A stretch of DNA of 64,000 bases, from contig VZRG01000771.1 in assembly GCA_013397435.1 (NCBI GenBank), positions 186,001-250,000 of the forward strand, in the 5' to 3' direction. Below are positions 20,386 to 34,000 of the stretch, one piece after another. The notes under the pieces were generated by a model, which saw only the letters and a program-made list of their open reading frames with translations, was not told the DNA's origin and ran no database searches. This DNA comes from Erythrocercus mccallii (Eukaryota; Chordata; Aves; Passeriformes; Dicruridae). How positions within the stretch are numbered: the first letter of the stretch is position 1; every line of letters starts with the position of its first letter. Both the position numbers and the translations under genes were made by a program.

Positions 20386-23300
20386 GTTCTGTGTCAAGAG
20401 TAAACATCTGGTTGGTTGTGCACTCGGTTAATATTGATTAAAATTGCAGTCTCATTTGAGCAGAGTCTGGCAATACTGCCCTTTTGTTGCTATGGGCAAC
20501 CAACATGTTATAAACTCACTAAATATTAGATTTATATTTCATATTTCCATTGTCTTTCTGGTACTAGCAAAGTTTCTTCTCATAGATGAAGAGAGTTCTG
20601 ACAGCCCTTTGAAGACACTGAAGCAATGCTAACAAGATCAGGGATTTAGATGGCTGCTCTCAACTAATTATTTTTTAAACGTGGAAGAAGTTTTTTGTTT
20701 AAGTCTGTCTTTGCTTCCTGGGTGGTCAGGGACCAACACATTGGAATCACAAAATGCCTATCTTCTGTTTTTAAGGGTGAAACATAGATTTACATTTCAG
20801 CAGTGTCTCTGAGGTTCTGGCAGGTCTCCCTGTAGAGGTGTTGGCCATCTCCTAAGAAACCAACACAGATGAGGGCAGAACAAGACTAAATTAATAAACT
20901 GTTTATGTGAACTTGCCACTGGAGCTCAGCAGCTCATGACTCTCCTAGAAGCAGTGGGAATTCTCCAATGAAAACAATTCAAAGAAAAACTAATTCTGTC
21001 CCAACAATGAAACAGTGTAGGCAACCTTACAGCTCCCGAGAGCTAGACAGTTGTGTTCCAGAGGTGATCTCTAATGTAATCCTGCAGCACTGATTTTTGT
21101 CTTTCTAGCCTCTGGTTGTTCTTGCTAAAGTCGTGATGGGCAGTAGCCAACATGGGCCCACCTTTTGAAAGAGCCTTTTGCAAGTGTGAGGTCCACATCC
21201 TCTGTTCTCTCTGGATACCAGTCCTCTTGTTCCTGCAGACAGGGTATTGTTACAAGCTAACTTGATACAGGACATACAGTTCTGAAAAATCTTTAACTTT
21301 TATATAGGCAAGAAATATATGAATATGCCTTTACCAGAAATGAAAATTATTTCTGTAACAATTTCTCTCTTAAAACTGAATGATTTGTCCATGTCCTTTA
21401 GCTAACTGGGATGGAACTATTTCTTTCATGATGAGTTATGAATCATTTTATTTTAGTGGATTTCTTAAATCTCTTTCTTTGCAAGGAACCTCCTGTCCAG
21501 TATGCAACATGATATGATCTGGTGGTTTTGGGGACTGGCTGTTACAACTACGTGAGACAGTGAATGGGGATATGGTGCTGTTCTCCACTTCTAGGATTAT
21601 CTAAGAGTGCATCCATCCTGTAACTACAACAAGACTCCAGCATAATGCAGAGATGCCTGAATTAATGTTAAGCTGAGCATCTCTGTCCAGACATGCCAGC
21701 ATGAAGCCTTCCAGGACTGCAATGACCACCCCAAAAGTTAGATAGTTTAGCTTTCTATAACAAAGCTTTGTGCTTTTTTGATTAAAATATACTTCAGGTA
21801 ACTTGTTTAAAGCTAAGTGGACTTGTCTTTCAGTTGCACTGCACTAACTCAGATACTACAAAGCCCCTCAGAACACTGAAAATGTTTTAACCACTTGAAA
21901 GAGATTTGCCTCTAAGCTATGCAACAGTTCTGTGCTGGTCGTGAAGAGGTTGTATTGCCTCTTGGACTTGTGTCTTCATTTACTAACAAATTCCAGCTGC
22001 TTCTGGACAGGTTACTTGTGGAAAAAGAGCCAGGAGGGAGATTATTTGATGTTCACTTATTTGACTGCAGTTTTATGTGTCCAAAAGAATGTGTTTTGTA
22101 GGTAGCTACAGGGGTTGCAGCGTGGAAACTTGGGTGCAAATGGCTTTGTTTAAGAAATAGGGGAGAAAATGTGATTTCCTTTTACAGTTACTTCCTGAAC
22201 TAAACTGTAATTAAATTTCCAAGCAAATTCTAAGTGCTACTGAATATTGTATAGACCTGTGCAGCTTTCTTATTTGTTCAAGGCAGTGATTACAGGGGGC
22301 AGTCTATGGAGCTTTTGCAGATTAGCAGGATTGCCAGCTGTGCTGCTGTGTTTCCTCTTAAAAAACTATCTGCTATCTGGAAAGTGTTTTGGGAGGAGGA
22401 TTTTTTGCATCCTGCGGCTGTAGGGAAAATGAGCAAGTGGTGTGGACTGGCCTCTGGTATTTGTCCTGTTTTTTCTTGAAATAATTTTACTCAGTAAACG
22501 TTTTTCAGATGGTTTTGGTGTTTTCTGTGACTTCTATGCAGCCATGGTGTGTTTGGCTCTGAAGAAAACTGAAAACAATGGAAGAGCTCAGCACTGCCCC
22601 CATGAAAGCCATCAGATCTGAGTTTTAAATTACCTATATGCCTTGTCTGTGTCTATAAAATAAGTAAGTCAATCAGAGGGTAAACAGTGATGTAAGAGTT
22701 TGCCAGATGATTGTAGAGGACTGGATTCACAGGAAAACATTGGACTTTTTTCTAATAAGTATTTGTTTCAGGCCAGTAATATCAAATATAGTAAGTATGT
22801 GAGCTAAAATACAAGTCTCTAGACCATTGCTGTGTCAGCATGTTGTATGGAAAAAAGGTATCTAAAAAGTTGGTGCCAATTCATTGTAGTATGGATGTGC
22901 TTTAGTGCTGGCTTAGAGCTGCAATGCAGGGTTTTGTTTCTCACGACAAGTAGCCCCAAAGGATTCAACATGCAGTGTCATTTCCTGACCAATCTGTAAG
23001 GCTCAACTCTGTGACACAGCCTTTTATTCCTGGACATCCATGCAGCTGTGCTCAACAGAATTGAGGTTTTCCTGCCCTGGGAGTAGGTTTGGTTGAGATT
23101 AATATTAAGATGCCAGTATTTTGCATGATGGTTCTGCACATCAGCTAGTTTGCTTTCAAAGGTACCACCGAAGAGGCCTGTCTTAAGCTGCCTTCTTGCT
23201 GCCAGCCCTTCTGCTGCTGTTCCCCCACATTAATTCAGGCTGCCATGGGGTCAGATCTTACTTTAAATGCTGGGATAAATCCAGGCGTGCTTGTGTATCA

Positions 23301-26300
23301 TTACAGGCTTCTGTCCTTGCTCTGAGAGCCATCAGGCTTTGTGTGTGTCTGCAAGAGACTGGAGGTGGAGCAGCTAAGGAAAGATTGCAGTTTCCCAGCA
23401 GAGGCTTGTGAGGGTGTTTTTGTGTGACAGGGTGTACCTGTGACAGCAAGTACCAGCACACAGGTCATGGGACTACCTGAGATGTGACACAGGCTACTTG
23501 TGTAGCAGAGCAGAGGGAAAGAGACTCTGGAGAACTGCAAAAAACAACTCATCCATCAGGCACACACAGAAGAGGGAGCTACAAGCTTGTTGGGTGTTCA
23601 GTGGGATGGGAAACAGCAATTAGGCTGTAATTAGGCCACAGTAGCACTGATAAAGAAGTGCCAGAGGCCACTGACATCTAACAAGGCTTCTGATAGAAAG
23701 CCACAGCCCATAAAGTCAAATTTTTCCAAGGTCAGAGTTTCTGAAACCTTGATAGACACAAATCTGCTGCTAAAATGTGGTGAAATGGAGTGAGCATTTT
23801 AGGGAATGTTAAATACAACACTGGTCGAGTGGTCCTCTCAGCACAAATTTCTTTTTCTAAACAATTCAACATAAATTTACCTCCCTTTTCATAATTTTCA
23901 GAGAGAGAGGCCTCTACATTCTGCTAGACCTCTCTGATTTTCCTGTCCCTGTAAGTTGGCGTGCACAGTCTGGGCTGGCCCCTTCACAGGTATAGAAATC
24001 AACATATTAGAAACCAGAAGAAATTACACAATTTAAAAATGCCTTCAAATTTGAGTAACTTCCAGCTTTTTTGGCCACCTTATTTTAAATGACACTTTGA
24101 GAAATTCTTGAAGACACATTCATCGGGAGGTAGATCAGTCATTTAATCAGTTAAAGTGTTAAAGACTCTGGTTTTCTGACACTGCAGTGCATTTCTAAAT
24201 ACGTGGATGTCAGCAGAACAGAATTCAAAAGCAGAAAGTGTTACTTTTCATAAAAACACTCAAGACTGCAAGTTGTTTTTACCTCTTCTTTGAATAAGCA
24301 GTATTACTTCTGCTTCTGAGAAGAGCAGGATCTGGTTAGGTAAGTGTCCTGTACCAGTCTGAATAATACACTTCTGCTCCCTGGAGACAAAGAGAGAGGT
24401 TTCAAAGGTGTCTGATTAGTTTGTTAGCGTGTTCTCTTGACAGTTTCCAATTTTTCTTTTTCTTTAAAGCAGCCACTTCTAGAATTCTTGTGTGAAAGAC
24501 AGTTGAGCAGAGAAACACTTCAATATCAAAGTGCAGAGAAGGTTCCTGGAAATACTACTACAAAATTATGGAACGTAGTGGTAACTACACACATTTTTTA
24601 AGAAGAAAGAATAGAGAGAGATGCTCGAATTTGAAATTTGGATTATGATACTGTTGCTCATTGCTGCAGTCTCTACCCAGTGATGTCTGCCAGGTAACAC
24701 GTAATCATATGGAACTTGCCAAGCAATTCACTGGCTAACATAATTAAATTCAATTTTAAACATGATCAGCTGTTTTAAAGATTTGAGACAAATATTTCAA
24801 CTGTGTGAAAGAAACTTTCTACTGAGTAAAGAAAACGTGCAGAGAATGTGGATATCCACACTTCATGGTCCAGCTAGCAAACTGGACAAGTCACTAGCTG
24901 AATACCTTGTGCCTAGGTTTGACGTGCAAAACCCCAGTTTTTTTGGTAATTCACTTCAGGGGCATGAGAAAGATTTTCAGTATGTTAATAATAATTTCAC
25001 AATTGGGAAATTGACATAAAAAGGGAAAAAAGCATTTTTAGATCAATGCATGAAAGAGGACTGAGGCAGGGACCTGTTTTTTCTGAGATCTTACTGATTT
25101 GTGGTCAGAAATTTGATAAATTTTGCAACACATTGCTTCAAAATGAATTTGTAATCTGAAATGTGCAGGATTTTTAAGGCTTGGGGGTTTTTTATTATTT
25201 AAGGTTTTTAATTGCTTTTTAAAAGCTGTATTTGTGCACTATACCTCCAATTTCTATTCCATAGTTTCAGTAGCAGAGTAGGAATTGGGGAGGGGAGGAG
25301 GCAGGATGTCAGATTCATGTTATTGTGACACTAGAGTCTGGATAAACATAACAATGGATGATTACTTTTCTTTGCAGACTGAGACCAAAAATAGTAACTA
25401 TAAGTCTAGATTTAGTGGCAAAGTGAAAATTAAACTTGTCTGAAAAATGAAAAAAGACTAGTCATCAGCGTAAAAACTAACACATAAATGGAAAGCTAAT
25501 GACTTAGATTTATGTTCCATGCTGTTGATTTTATTTTTAAGTCACTGATGTTAATAGGGGTATAAATCACTTAAACTCATCCTTCTATCTTTACCTTCCT
25601 ATTCAAAGCAACGAAAACCAATGTTGCAAATAATATACCAGAGGGAGCAGAGATGTATTTTCCCTTGCCATTTCTGTGTAACAGGTCATTCTACCCTAGT
25701 TAAACCTTGTGCCTTCATGCTCTTCTGATCAGTACAATACAGCTTAGTCTCCAGTCTATTGTTCTGTGAAACTTTATGGAGCATTCTATTTCAGCATGTT
25801 CTCTTGACTGAGTTTCTGTTGTTCTCATTAATAAATATTTGTTTGCACTACTTGCTGTTTCATAAAGCTCTTGGCTAAAGATTCAACTGTTCCAACATGG
25901 CTATGTTTTCTCTCACCATAAAATAACGTCTGTTCCTGGAATCACTACGAAAAGGAGAATAAACTTCCTTTCTAGAATGGACCATGGACCAACAATCATT
26001 ATAATGTTGTAGTAGTGTCTACATTGTATTGTAGTGTCTTCATTCAACCGCTTTGATCCTAATCTTGAGCCTTAGAGTTACTCAGTCCTGGCTTACTGCA
26101 GTGCTGGTAGGATTGGCTGGATTTTGAGGGGAATCTGAGGCCTGAAAATTCGTCTCTTATCATCATCATGGACACAGTACAGCGACCTGTGTGAAACTGG
26201 GGCGAAAGGGTCACAATTGGGCATGTTTTTCCAAGAAGCCTCACTGCCCCTTGTGGAGTCAGCAAATTTTTACCAGTAATACATTCATAATTCAGAGGCT

Positions 26301-29300
26301 GGTTCTTTTGAGGAAGTGAAGCCTTCCTGGGTTTTCTGTGTAAGAATTAAAAACTTTGAGTGGATAGTATGGAGCAAATAAGGGAATTGGGCATAAGGAG
26401 CTGGAATTCCAAACTACAAAGAATGAGTTTAGCTTCCCAAAATTTCAAGCAGAGAATGGTCCCGACTCATGGTAGTGGTGTTCTTCCAGTTTTCTGACTG
26501 GGTTAGCTCTCACCTGCTGTGGTGGGAAGATATTCTTTTTATAAAAGCAGCTCAGTCCGGGCCTGGATGGTCATGATCCTGCTTCATGTAGCATCATTTG
26601 TAGTTGAAGTGGTACAGGTCAAATCACACAGTCTCTGACACTCCCTGTTTGCCACAATATGGCTGTGAGTCTTTAAAAGCACTCAACAGTTCAGTTTTGG
26701 GTGTGGGATTCTGCCACAGGGTTACATTGCACACTGCTCACCACAAAGATATTCCTAGAGGACTTAGATGGAGTGTGTTTGATCTAGGCCATTAAGGTTT
26801 GTGGATTCTGCAATAATATTTTTAGAACTGATTTCCAAATGTAGAGCCAGGCTTTAATTTCTATGGAGAACTGGTCAGCTCACCCTTGTAAATGAATGAT
26901 TTGGCTTGAAAGAAGCACATCTGTATCTAATGAGTCTAATTAGAAATGAAAAACATGCATTTTAATAGCTTTTGGTGAGTAGAAGAGGACTTTAATATGG
27001 AGGCTGTGTCTTGATACATGCATGGTGGGGAAGGAAAGAGAAAAAGTGGCCCTGGGAAACCTCTCACTGATATCTTCCGTTTGTGAGGCATGTGCACAAA
27101 AGCCCACAATGTTTCAGTTGTTCAATATTGTTCAGATTTCTAGAGGTGAATGCTCTTACACTCCTTCCTTATCCTCATTAAAATGTAGGTGAATGCCCAG
27201 AATGCCATCGACTTGCCCCACTTAGCTGTGGGGTAAGTACTACTTTGAAGCATCGCTGTGGCACACAGGAAAATTACAACGTATTTTCAGCAGCATGTGG
27301 AAACATGGAAGTGTGTCAAGAGATAATTATTGAAGTGCAGATCCTCCCTCCATGACACAATTTGGTTGCAGAGAGACAAGAGGCTTACATGACAGTGAAT
27401 CTCTCCATTTCCTCTTGAAATATGTTTTTGTTGTCTGATACAAGCCAGTTTTAGACCTTTTTCCGAAAAATAATTAGGATGCCATATTTCAGAATTCACT
27501 GGAGAACACAGCATTAGAGTAGAAAAGACCCAAACGAGTGTCCTGCTGTGGGAAGGAGGAGCAGAATTCAGGCAGGCTGTGGTTTGCATGGCAGCTGCTT
27601 GCAAACTGGACCATGCACTCTGGGTCTGAGCAGTGCCTTCTCCTTCCTGACAGTGGTGTTTGAGGAGGGGTATTGAAGGGCAAGTAAACAAATCTTTATG
27701 TAACCAAGTTTCTTTAGTTTTCCTAGTCAGGCAACAGCCTTTTACATTTTAGAAGAAAATCAGAAGTGGTTGATCTTTAGAGAAGAAAATCAGGTTATGG
27801 ATTGGTGTCATCAAACAACTGCCAGATAACAACTAGCAAGGCACAAAGCATGTTAACAAAGGGTGAACTTTGACCACAGGGTAGGATAGCACTTGGAGTC
27901 AGATTGGTATGAAATGGTTCAGAAAAGGCTGTGAAAGCATCATGTATTTTTAACTTTCATCTTGTTTTTCAGGCTGTAGGCTTATCCCTTCCACCCTGTG
28001 CTTCAGTTTCTTTGTCCCCACTTCTCTAACATATCTCCTATTGTCCCCAGTAGCCCAATGTTCTTCTGCATAATGGTTGTCAAGGTTCTTTTAGTGTGTC
28101 TTCTTGGGGGTTGGTTTGTTTCTTTTTTTAATTATAGGTTGTGATTTCTTTCAGGTGGAAGGTAAGTTAAAAAAATTCTAAACAATGGATTAAATTGCTC
28201 AGTTACAATAATGCTTGGCTCTTCGCTCTCTCACACAGACTTGGATGGAATGGAAGATGTGTTTAGGAGAAAAACAGTATTGGAGAAACCTAGTGCTTCA
28301 CACCCTTTAAATGAGTCAGTTACCACCACATCCTATCAGAATACAGCCACTCAGGTCCTACTATGCTCTATTCTCGTTAGCATGGTTCCTTCTTTTCCTT
28401 GTATGAATTAATTTCAAAATCTAAATCAAAATATAAATTCATTCACCTCTGCAGCTCAGATGTGCTATTACAAAGGACTGTCCCCATGCACATGAATCTG
28501 TCGCCTGTCCTTGCTTGTGTGTGTACATTCCATGGAAGAGCAGTGCTGTGGCAGCCTGGCTTTGTGAGGAGTCCCTTCTCAGGCCTCTCACCTGACATGG
28601 GCAGGGATGGGTGTGACTAGCAGCCTATCAGCCAGATTCAGTGCAAACCATCTGCCTCTCACAGTAGGGCTGTGTAATGATCTCAGCATGTTTCACACCC
28701 TGGGAACTTGGTGCAAACATGTTCTCGTATGGTGGATGACAAGGAAGTCCTAAACATTTCCAGCCTGTGGAGAGACTCTGAAAGCAGTAGCCAAATCAGG
28801 GGCGGGACAGATGCTGACAGTCGGCAGAGAGGATGATGCTGTGGACTAAAAAGGGTCATTCCACCACATAGCACTTACAGACTGAGCCCTGGCACACTGA
28901 GTTTCATTGGCTCAGCCACTTCAGGGAAGGCAGTTCACTGTGCTTTGCTTATCCCTGTGGAGACAAGCTGTTCTCTCTGCACAGCCCAGGGCACCTCTCC
29001 TATTTCTGTCATCAGCCTGCAGTTCTGGAGGTGGTTGTGCTAACCACTAATTGCTTGTTTCATTCAAACAGGGAAGGAAGGATCTTGGTGGATGTGGCTT
29101 TTATCCCATTAGCTTTCATTTCAGAGCTATGCTCTGTAACACTGCTGTGCAGGGGAAGCTCATCTCATTCTGGTCAGATGGAGCTATAAAATACAAGTTG
29201 TAATCTGTAAACCTTCATCCTCCTGAGGTCCTTCTTACTGATTGCGCATAGCCAGAATGAAACAACATTTTCTGAGCTGACTGAGGATGCTGGAAAGTGG

Positions 29301-30884
29301 AGAGGAGGTGCAGTGCTTGAGGACAACAGAGCATGTTAATTCTCTCTGAAGTCTATTTCTCCCCTTTCTCCAATATTGCACACCTCTCTGACCTTGAAAA
29401 AAAAAGGCACAAAACAACTCAGACACAGGCTTTCTCTGTGGGACAGTTATGGAGTAGCAAAGGAATTTTGGAGTTCATATGCTACTCATGAAACATGCAT
29501 CTGATATCTCAGAGCTGGAGCTAAAGAGTAGGGGAAAGACGTTTCATTGTCTGCCATGGGTCATGCTGGAATTAAAATATGTCACAATTCCTGCGGAAGT
29601 GGTCTTGCTCTTTAGTATGCTGGAGCTCCATTTAGTATCTATAGAAAACAAGACATCTGAGTTGTATCTTCTAGTTGGTTTTATTACTGGTGAGAAGGAG
29701 CCTTGTATCTTTGAAGCCATGTTGTTCGGGTTGTGAACAAGAGAGAATTTCCATTGTCTTTTTCCCTGACCATTTTTTTGATCTGTCTTTTTCAATAGCT
29801 GATAGCTGCTATTCAGACTGTTCCAAAATCAGTGGAATAAAGCAGAGTTGGTGTTAATTTTTACTGCCCACAATTATTTTCTCCACTCTTAACAGAAGTA
29901 CCCAGAACATCTGTTCTCACTGTGCTTGCTGGTGGGCAGAGCTCCAGATGCCTCTGCAGATGGAGGACAGCACTGCATTACCTCACATGTGGAAGCAAAG
30001 GGGCTAGGGGCTTCATTGCTTTGACATAAAAAGTTTGCTTTTCTGGTAGATGAGGTAATTTCTCTGTTAGGGACTGAGTTCTGGCCTGCTGTTTCTTTTT
30101 GTGTTGGCTTACATAAGCAATAGCTCATAAAATCTACAATTTAAAACAGAGGACACCAAGGTAAAAGTTGCATTGTACTTCATCAGTGCCTTACAACATT
30201 AAGGCACCTGAGTTAATCTCAAGAAATTGGCAAGTCTATTTTTTTAATCCAGTTGTTCCTTCATTTTGATCATCAGATAAAGCCACTGATCCTTAAATGA
30301 GTCAAAACCTTCAAATCACTGTCTTGGACAGTAAATACCTTGTCATAGTTTCCAAAACCAATTATAAACTACAGCTTTAAAAGCTCTTTTATTTCTTTTT
30401 AAAAAACCCCTCAGATAAATACACCTTCAGCAGGTTAGACACTTCCTTCTGAAACTTCCTGTATACAAAGTGAGACAAATACAAAAGGAAAATCTGGTGA
30501 CTCCCATATGGTCTTTCAGGCTAGTTTCTGGTTGGTAAGCTGAGTATACCAGTCCTAAAAATGTTAATAAGCCTTTTGTAAATGAGTTTTAACTTGTTAA
30601 TTAAGAATTTCTAGCTATGGTTATGACCTGCAGGGAAATGTTTAATTGGCTGCTTTCCCTAGCTGGTTCAATGTCTTCTTACTAGAAAGAAGGAAGAGTA
30701 TATACTTATGGGACTTGAATGCCTCAGACCTAGCGTAAGGCAGGGTTCCTGTACTCAACACTGCTGCAGGAATTTTCACCGGTGACCTCTTTAGGGAAGG
30801 TCTCCACATTTTAGAACAGCAGAGCAACCACTTGCTTTCCTGCCTCAATTTGGGTGGCAACAGAAACATGCTCTTCTCTGGTGG
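20386..30884. other. Intronic sequence, no gene recognised
   Basis: About 10.5 kb with no recognisable exon or transposon. The longest frame is 134 codons on the minus strand at 27287-27691, without domain similarity that I can name. Confidence 0.5.
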
Positions 30885-31035
30885 AGCATGGTCACAGATT
30901 TCCCACGCAGGTGGAGTCTCTGTGCCTGAGGATATTCAAAAGCAGTCTCATTGTGGTCCTGAGCATGCAGCTCTAGGTGGCCTTTTTTGAGCAGGGGAAA
31001 TTAGACCAGGTGACCTCATGACATCTCTGCAAACC
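30885..31035 (+). mobile_element. CR1 LINE fragment, diverged
   Basis: The sequence 'ggtggagtctctgtgcctga' at 30909, then ATTCAAAAGC, 'gtcctgagcatgcagctcta' and 'gaccaggtgacctcatga', follows the CR1 3' region in order. The terminal tail is decayed. Confidence 0.8.
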
Positions 31036-34000
31036 TGAGCCAGCTGGTCATCTTTCTTAGCCAGCAAAAAGAGGGAAGGGATGTTCCCTTGTTGTGAGTC
31101 AGCAGCTGGCAGAGATGGAGCAGGACAGAGAGGAACAGGCCATTTGCAACCACCAGCCTATTCTTGGAGGAAGGATCACCAAGGTATGAAACATGAGACT
31201 TAATGTTCCCAAATGAGATGAAGAGTTTATGCTTGGACCAAAACTTGGGCCTGGGTCCATGAAAGACAGAAATGCTTTCATGTGACTTGGACTGACTTTC
31301 CAGCATCCAAATTATGTTCCCTTGCTATCTGCTAGAAAGCCATCAAATTAGTGGATGGTGTGCTAAATTCCACCTGTTTCTTTGTGGTTAAGTACTCACA
31401 GAAGTCATTCAGCACTTCTTATATTGACTTTCTGCTTTTCCTGCTGCAGAAATGCAGCCACACTTGGAGACAGCAGCATGCCATGGGTTGGGGGCAAAGT
31501 GGGGAGAATGCTCTGTGTGGGCAGGATCATTGCCATCACTTCCAGTTACATGGGATTGGACTTTTCTACTCAAGTGGAGAACACTTTGGTACCTCACACA
31601 GACAGGCTTTCTGAAGTACAGAAAACAACCAGAATAATATTTCTATAAAATTAATTTAGGACCTCCTTCCAGTTTTATTTTAAAGACAGTGATTTGTCAC
31701 TGTGCTGTGGCTTCCTTTTTAAATGCTTGGTTGTAGCTGAAAACATACTTTAGCAAGTTGCAGTCAAAATCTGGAAATCCAGTCACGTCTGTGTACAGCC
31801 ATTATTAAGTTTTATGAGAACTGTATGTCTGTAACAAATGCCCCCCCATTTGTCTTCATCTAATCATACATGAAATCCTTCATTGCTAAAATAATACGAG
31901 AAAATTTGGGGCGAGTCCCTGATAAAAAGTAACTGTCTCATACCAGTGACCATCTGGAAATGCCTGTTGCAGGATACCTGTGAAGGGTAAAGGATTCCTC
32001 CTTCTCCATTCTCATTTAAAACTTTCTGAGTAGAGTGTTTCATTTTAGAGAGCAACCACATGGTGGTTATCACTGTTGCAAACCACTTCACTGATTCAGA
32101 TGCACTGAAATGAGCAGACTGTGTGAAGAGGTGCATAGAAAGTGACTGAAGCCTATATGTGCAAGAAAGCCTTTAATGCAAACATTATTGGAAGAGTGAA
32201 CAATATTCTGCTTATTAATGTAGATTGGAATTACCTGCTAGCTGAAACTAATGCAAAGGGTTGCTCAGCAGCTGCAAGCAAACAGCATGTGGTTGATTTT
32301 AAAATTAGTTAATCTCTAGCATTTCCATTTCTTTTACTTGCCTTTCTTGTTCTCTACCTCAAACCTGGGAATCCAATTAAAGATGGTGTAAGTTTGAAAG
32401 AATTTTTTTTCATTTGTTCTCTTTTAACTTCTGTTAATTGCTGCAGTTGAGATGACTAGGTGTCTGTTGCCATTGTGGCCAGCGTATTACTATGTCCCTA
32501 AAACTTCCCAGAGGCTCAGTTACATGATTTTAGCTATTCAAAGTTATCTGCTGAAGTCTGTTAGTTACTATGCTATCTGCAGCTATTGTACACTGACTTT
32601 CAAAAAAGTCAGGCTCAGAGATAATTCAGGAAGAACCTGAATAATGGCCTCATAAAACCCTCACTTCCTTTTTGCTGATTATCTGGAAGCCAGCGGTGTT
32701 ATGATGCAGTACCATGGCCAGTATGGAGATGGGAAAATTGCTGGAGCCTTGGATGGAAAGGAGGACAACAGCACTGCCGGCATAAAATGGCCCAGTGTTT
32801 TGGGACATGCAAGGCAACACCAAGTACTGAAGTTCCAGAATTCCAGCACTGAAGAAACTAACTACAAAGACAATCAGTTCTGGCCTTAGGAAGTCTTTCA
32901 GAGAAGTTTTAATGTAACAGCTGTATAAAATAAATTACTTCAGAGCAGAAGTACCTATCCTAGGGCATGTGGCTGATCGTTTTTCTGGAGAGGTGATTTG
33001 TAGCAGAGATGGTGATCTTTAGAAATGTCATAGCTAGCAAATTACACAGAAGAAACTTGTTAGGTTCAAGTGAGTTTAAGCACTGAGAGCCAATTGTGCT
33101 GTCTGTTTGTAATAAACCAAGTCTTCTCTGCAGAGTATTATTGGGGAGATGCTAATTAGTCATTTACACACCACAGATGATAGATGAATAGTCACTCAGT
33201 TGCTGTTCTGTGTATGACTATCATGTAGTGATAGCCTAAGGTGAGTTTTAGACTCCTCTCTTCTGCAGGTGGATCTCAGTGCTCTGCACTCATTACTGGT
33301 ACCTGCTGTCAGCAGAGCTGAGCTAGAGCAGGTATGAGCACAGCAAGGCATAATTTCATCACACATCTAGTTCATGTTATACCAAGAAAGTATTTTGTCA
33401 CAGATAAAAGATTCATTTCTTAAAACCCTGGTGAGTATGTTCTGGAGTGCCCTGAATCCAGAGAGCGCTGCAGACATGGACACCACTGGAGGGAGAGCTG
33501 ACAGCACTGCTCTGTGCAGAATCTCTGGCCATCTTTGCTTTTTCTCCAGCTTCTCCATCTGCCATGGCCTGTTTAGTGGGGCAGGCACTAATATGTTTGA
33601 TAGCTTCTCTTAATTCCCTTGCTTTTGCTGAAACTTGTAAGAATTCTAATTTCAGTCTCTTGTTAAACATTCCTAATTAACTGTGACAGATTATCAAATT
33701 GTCCAACTCTTAGCTTGCTTTATTAGGCTACAGTCAATATTTTGTCATGTTGCAAAGTCAGAACTTTTCTTTCTTCTTTTTAGTAAATGGTTTTAGTACA
33801 GTTTTATAATTTCTCACTTTTTTTGGTGTAAGGGTCAAGATGTCTGGTTTCTGTGATCTTTGCAATACTCTGTTAAACAGGCATCCTAATGGGAATAATG
33901 CAGAAGATGTTGAATGCAAACATATCTTTTAGATGTTGATTGTATAGAGATGTTTATATTGTTATTTATGGAAAGAGGAGAGCTTAAATTTAGGTATTAC

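Noticed and set aside
27287..27691. 134-codon minus-strand frame
   Set aside because: No domain or splice support; overlaps another frame and looks like chance.
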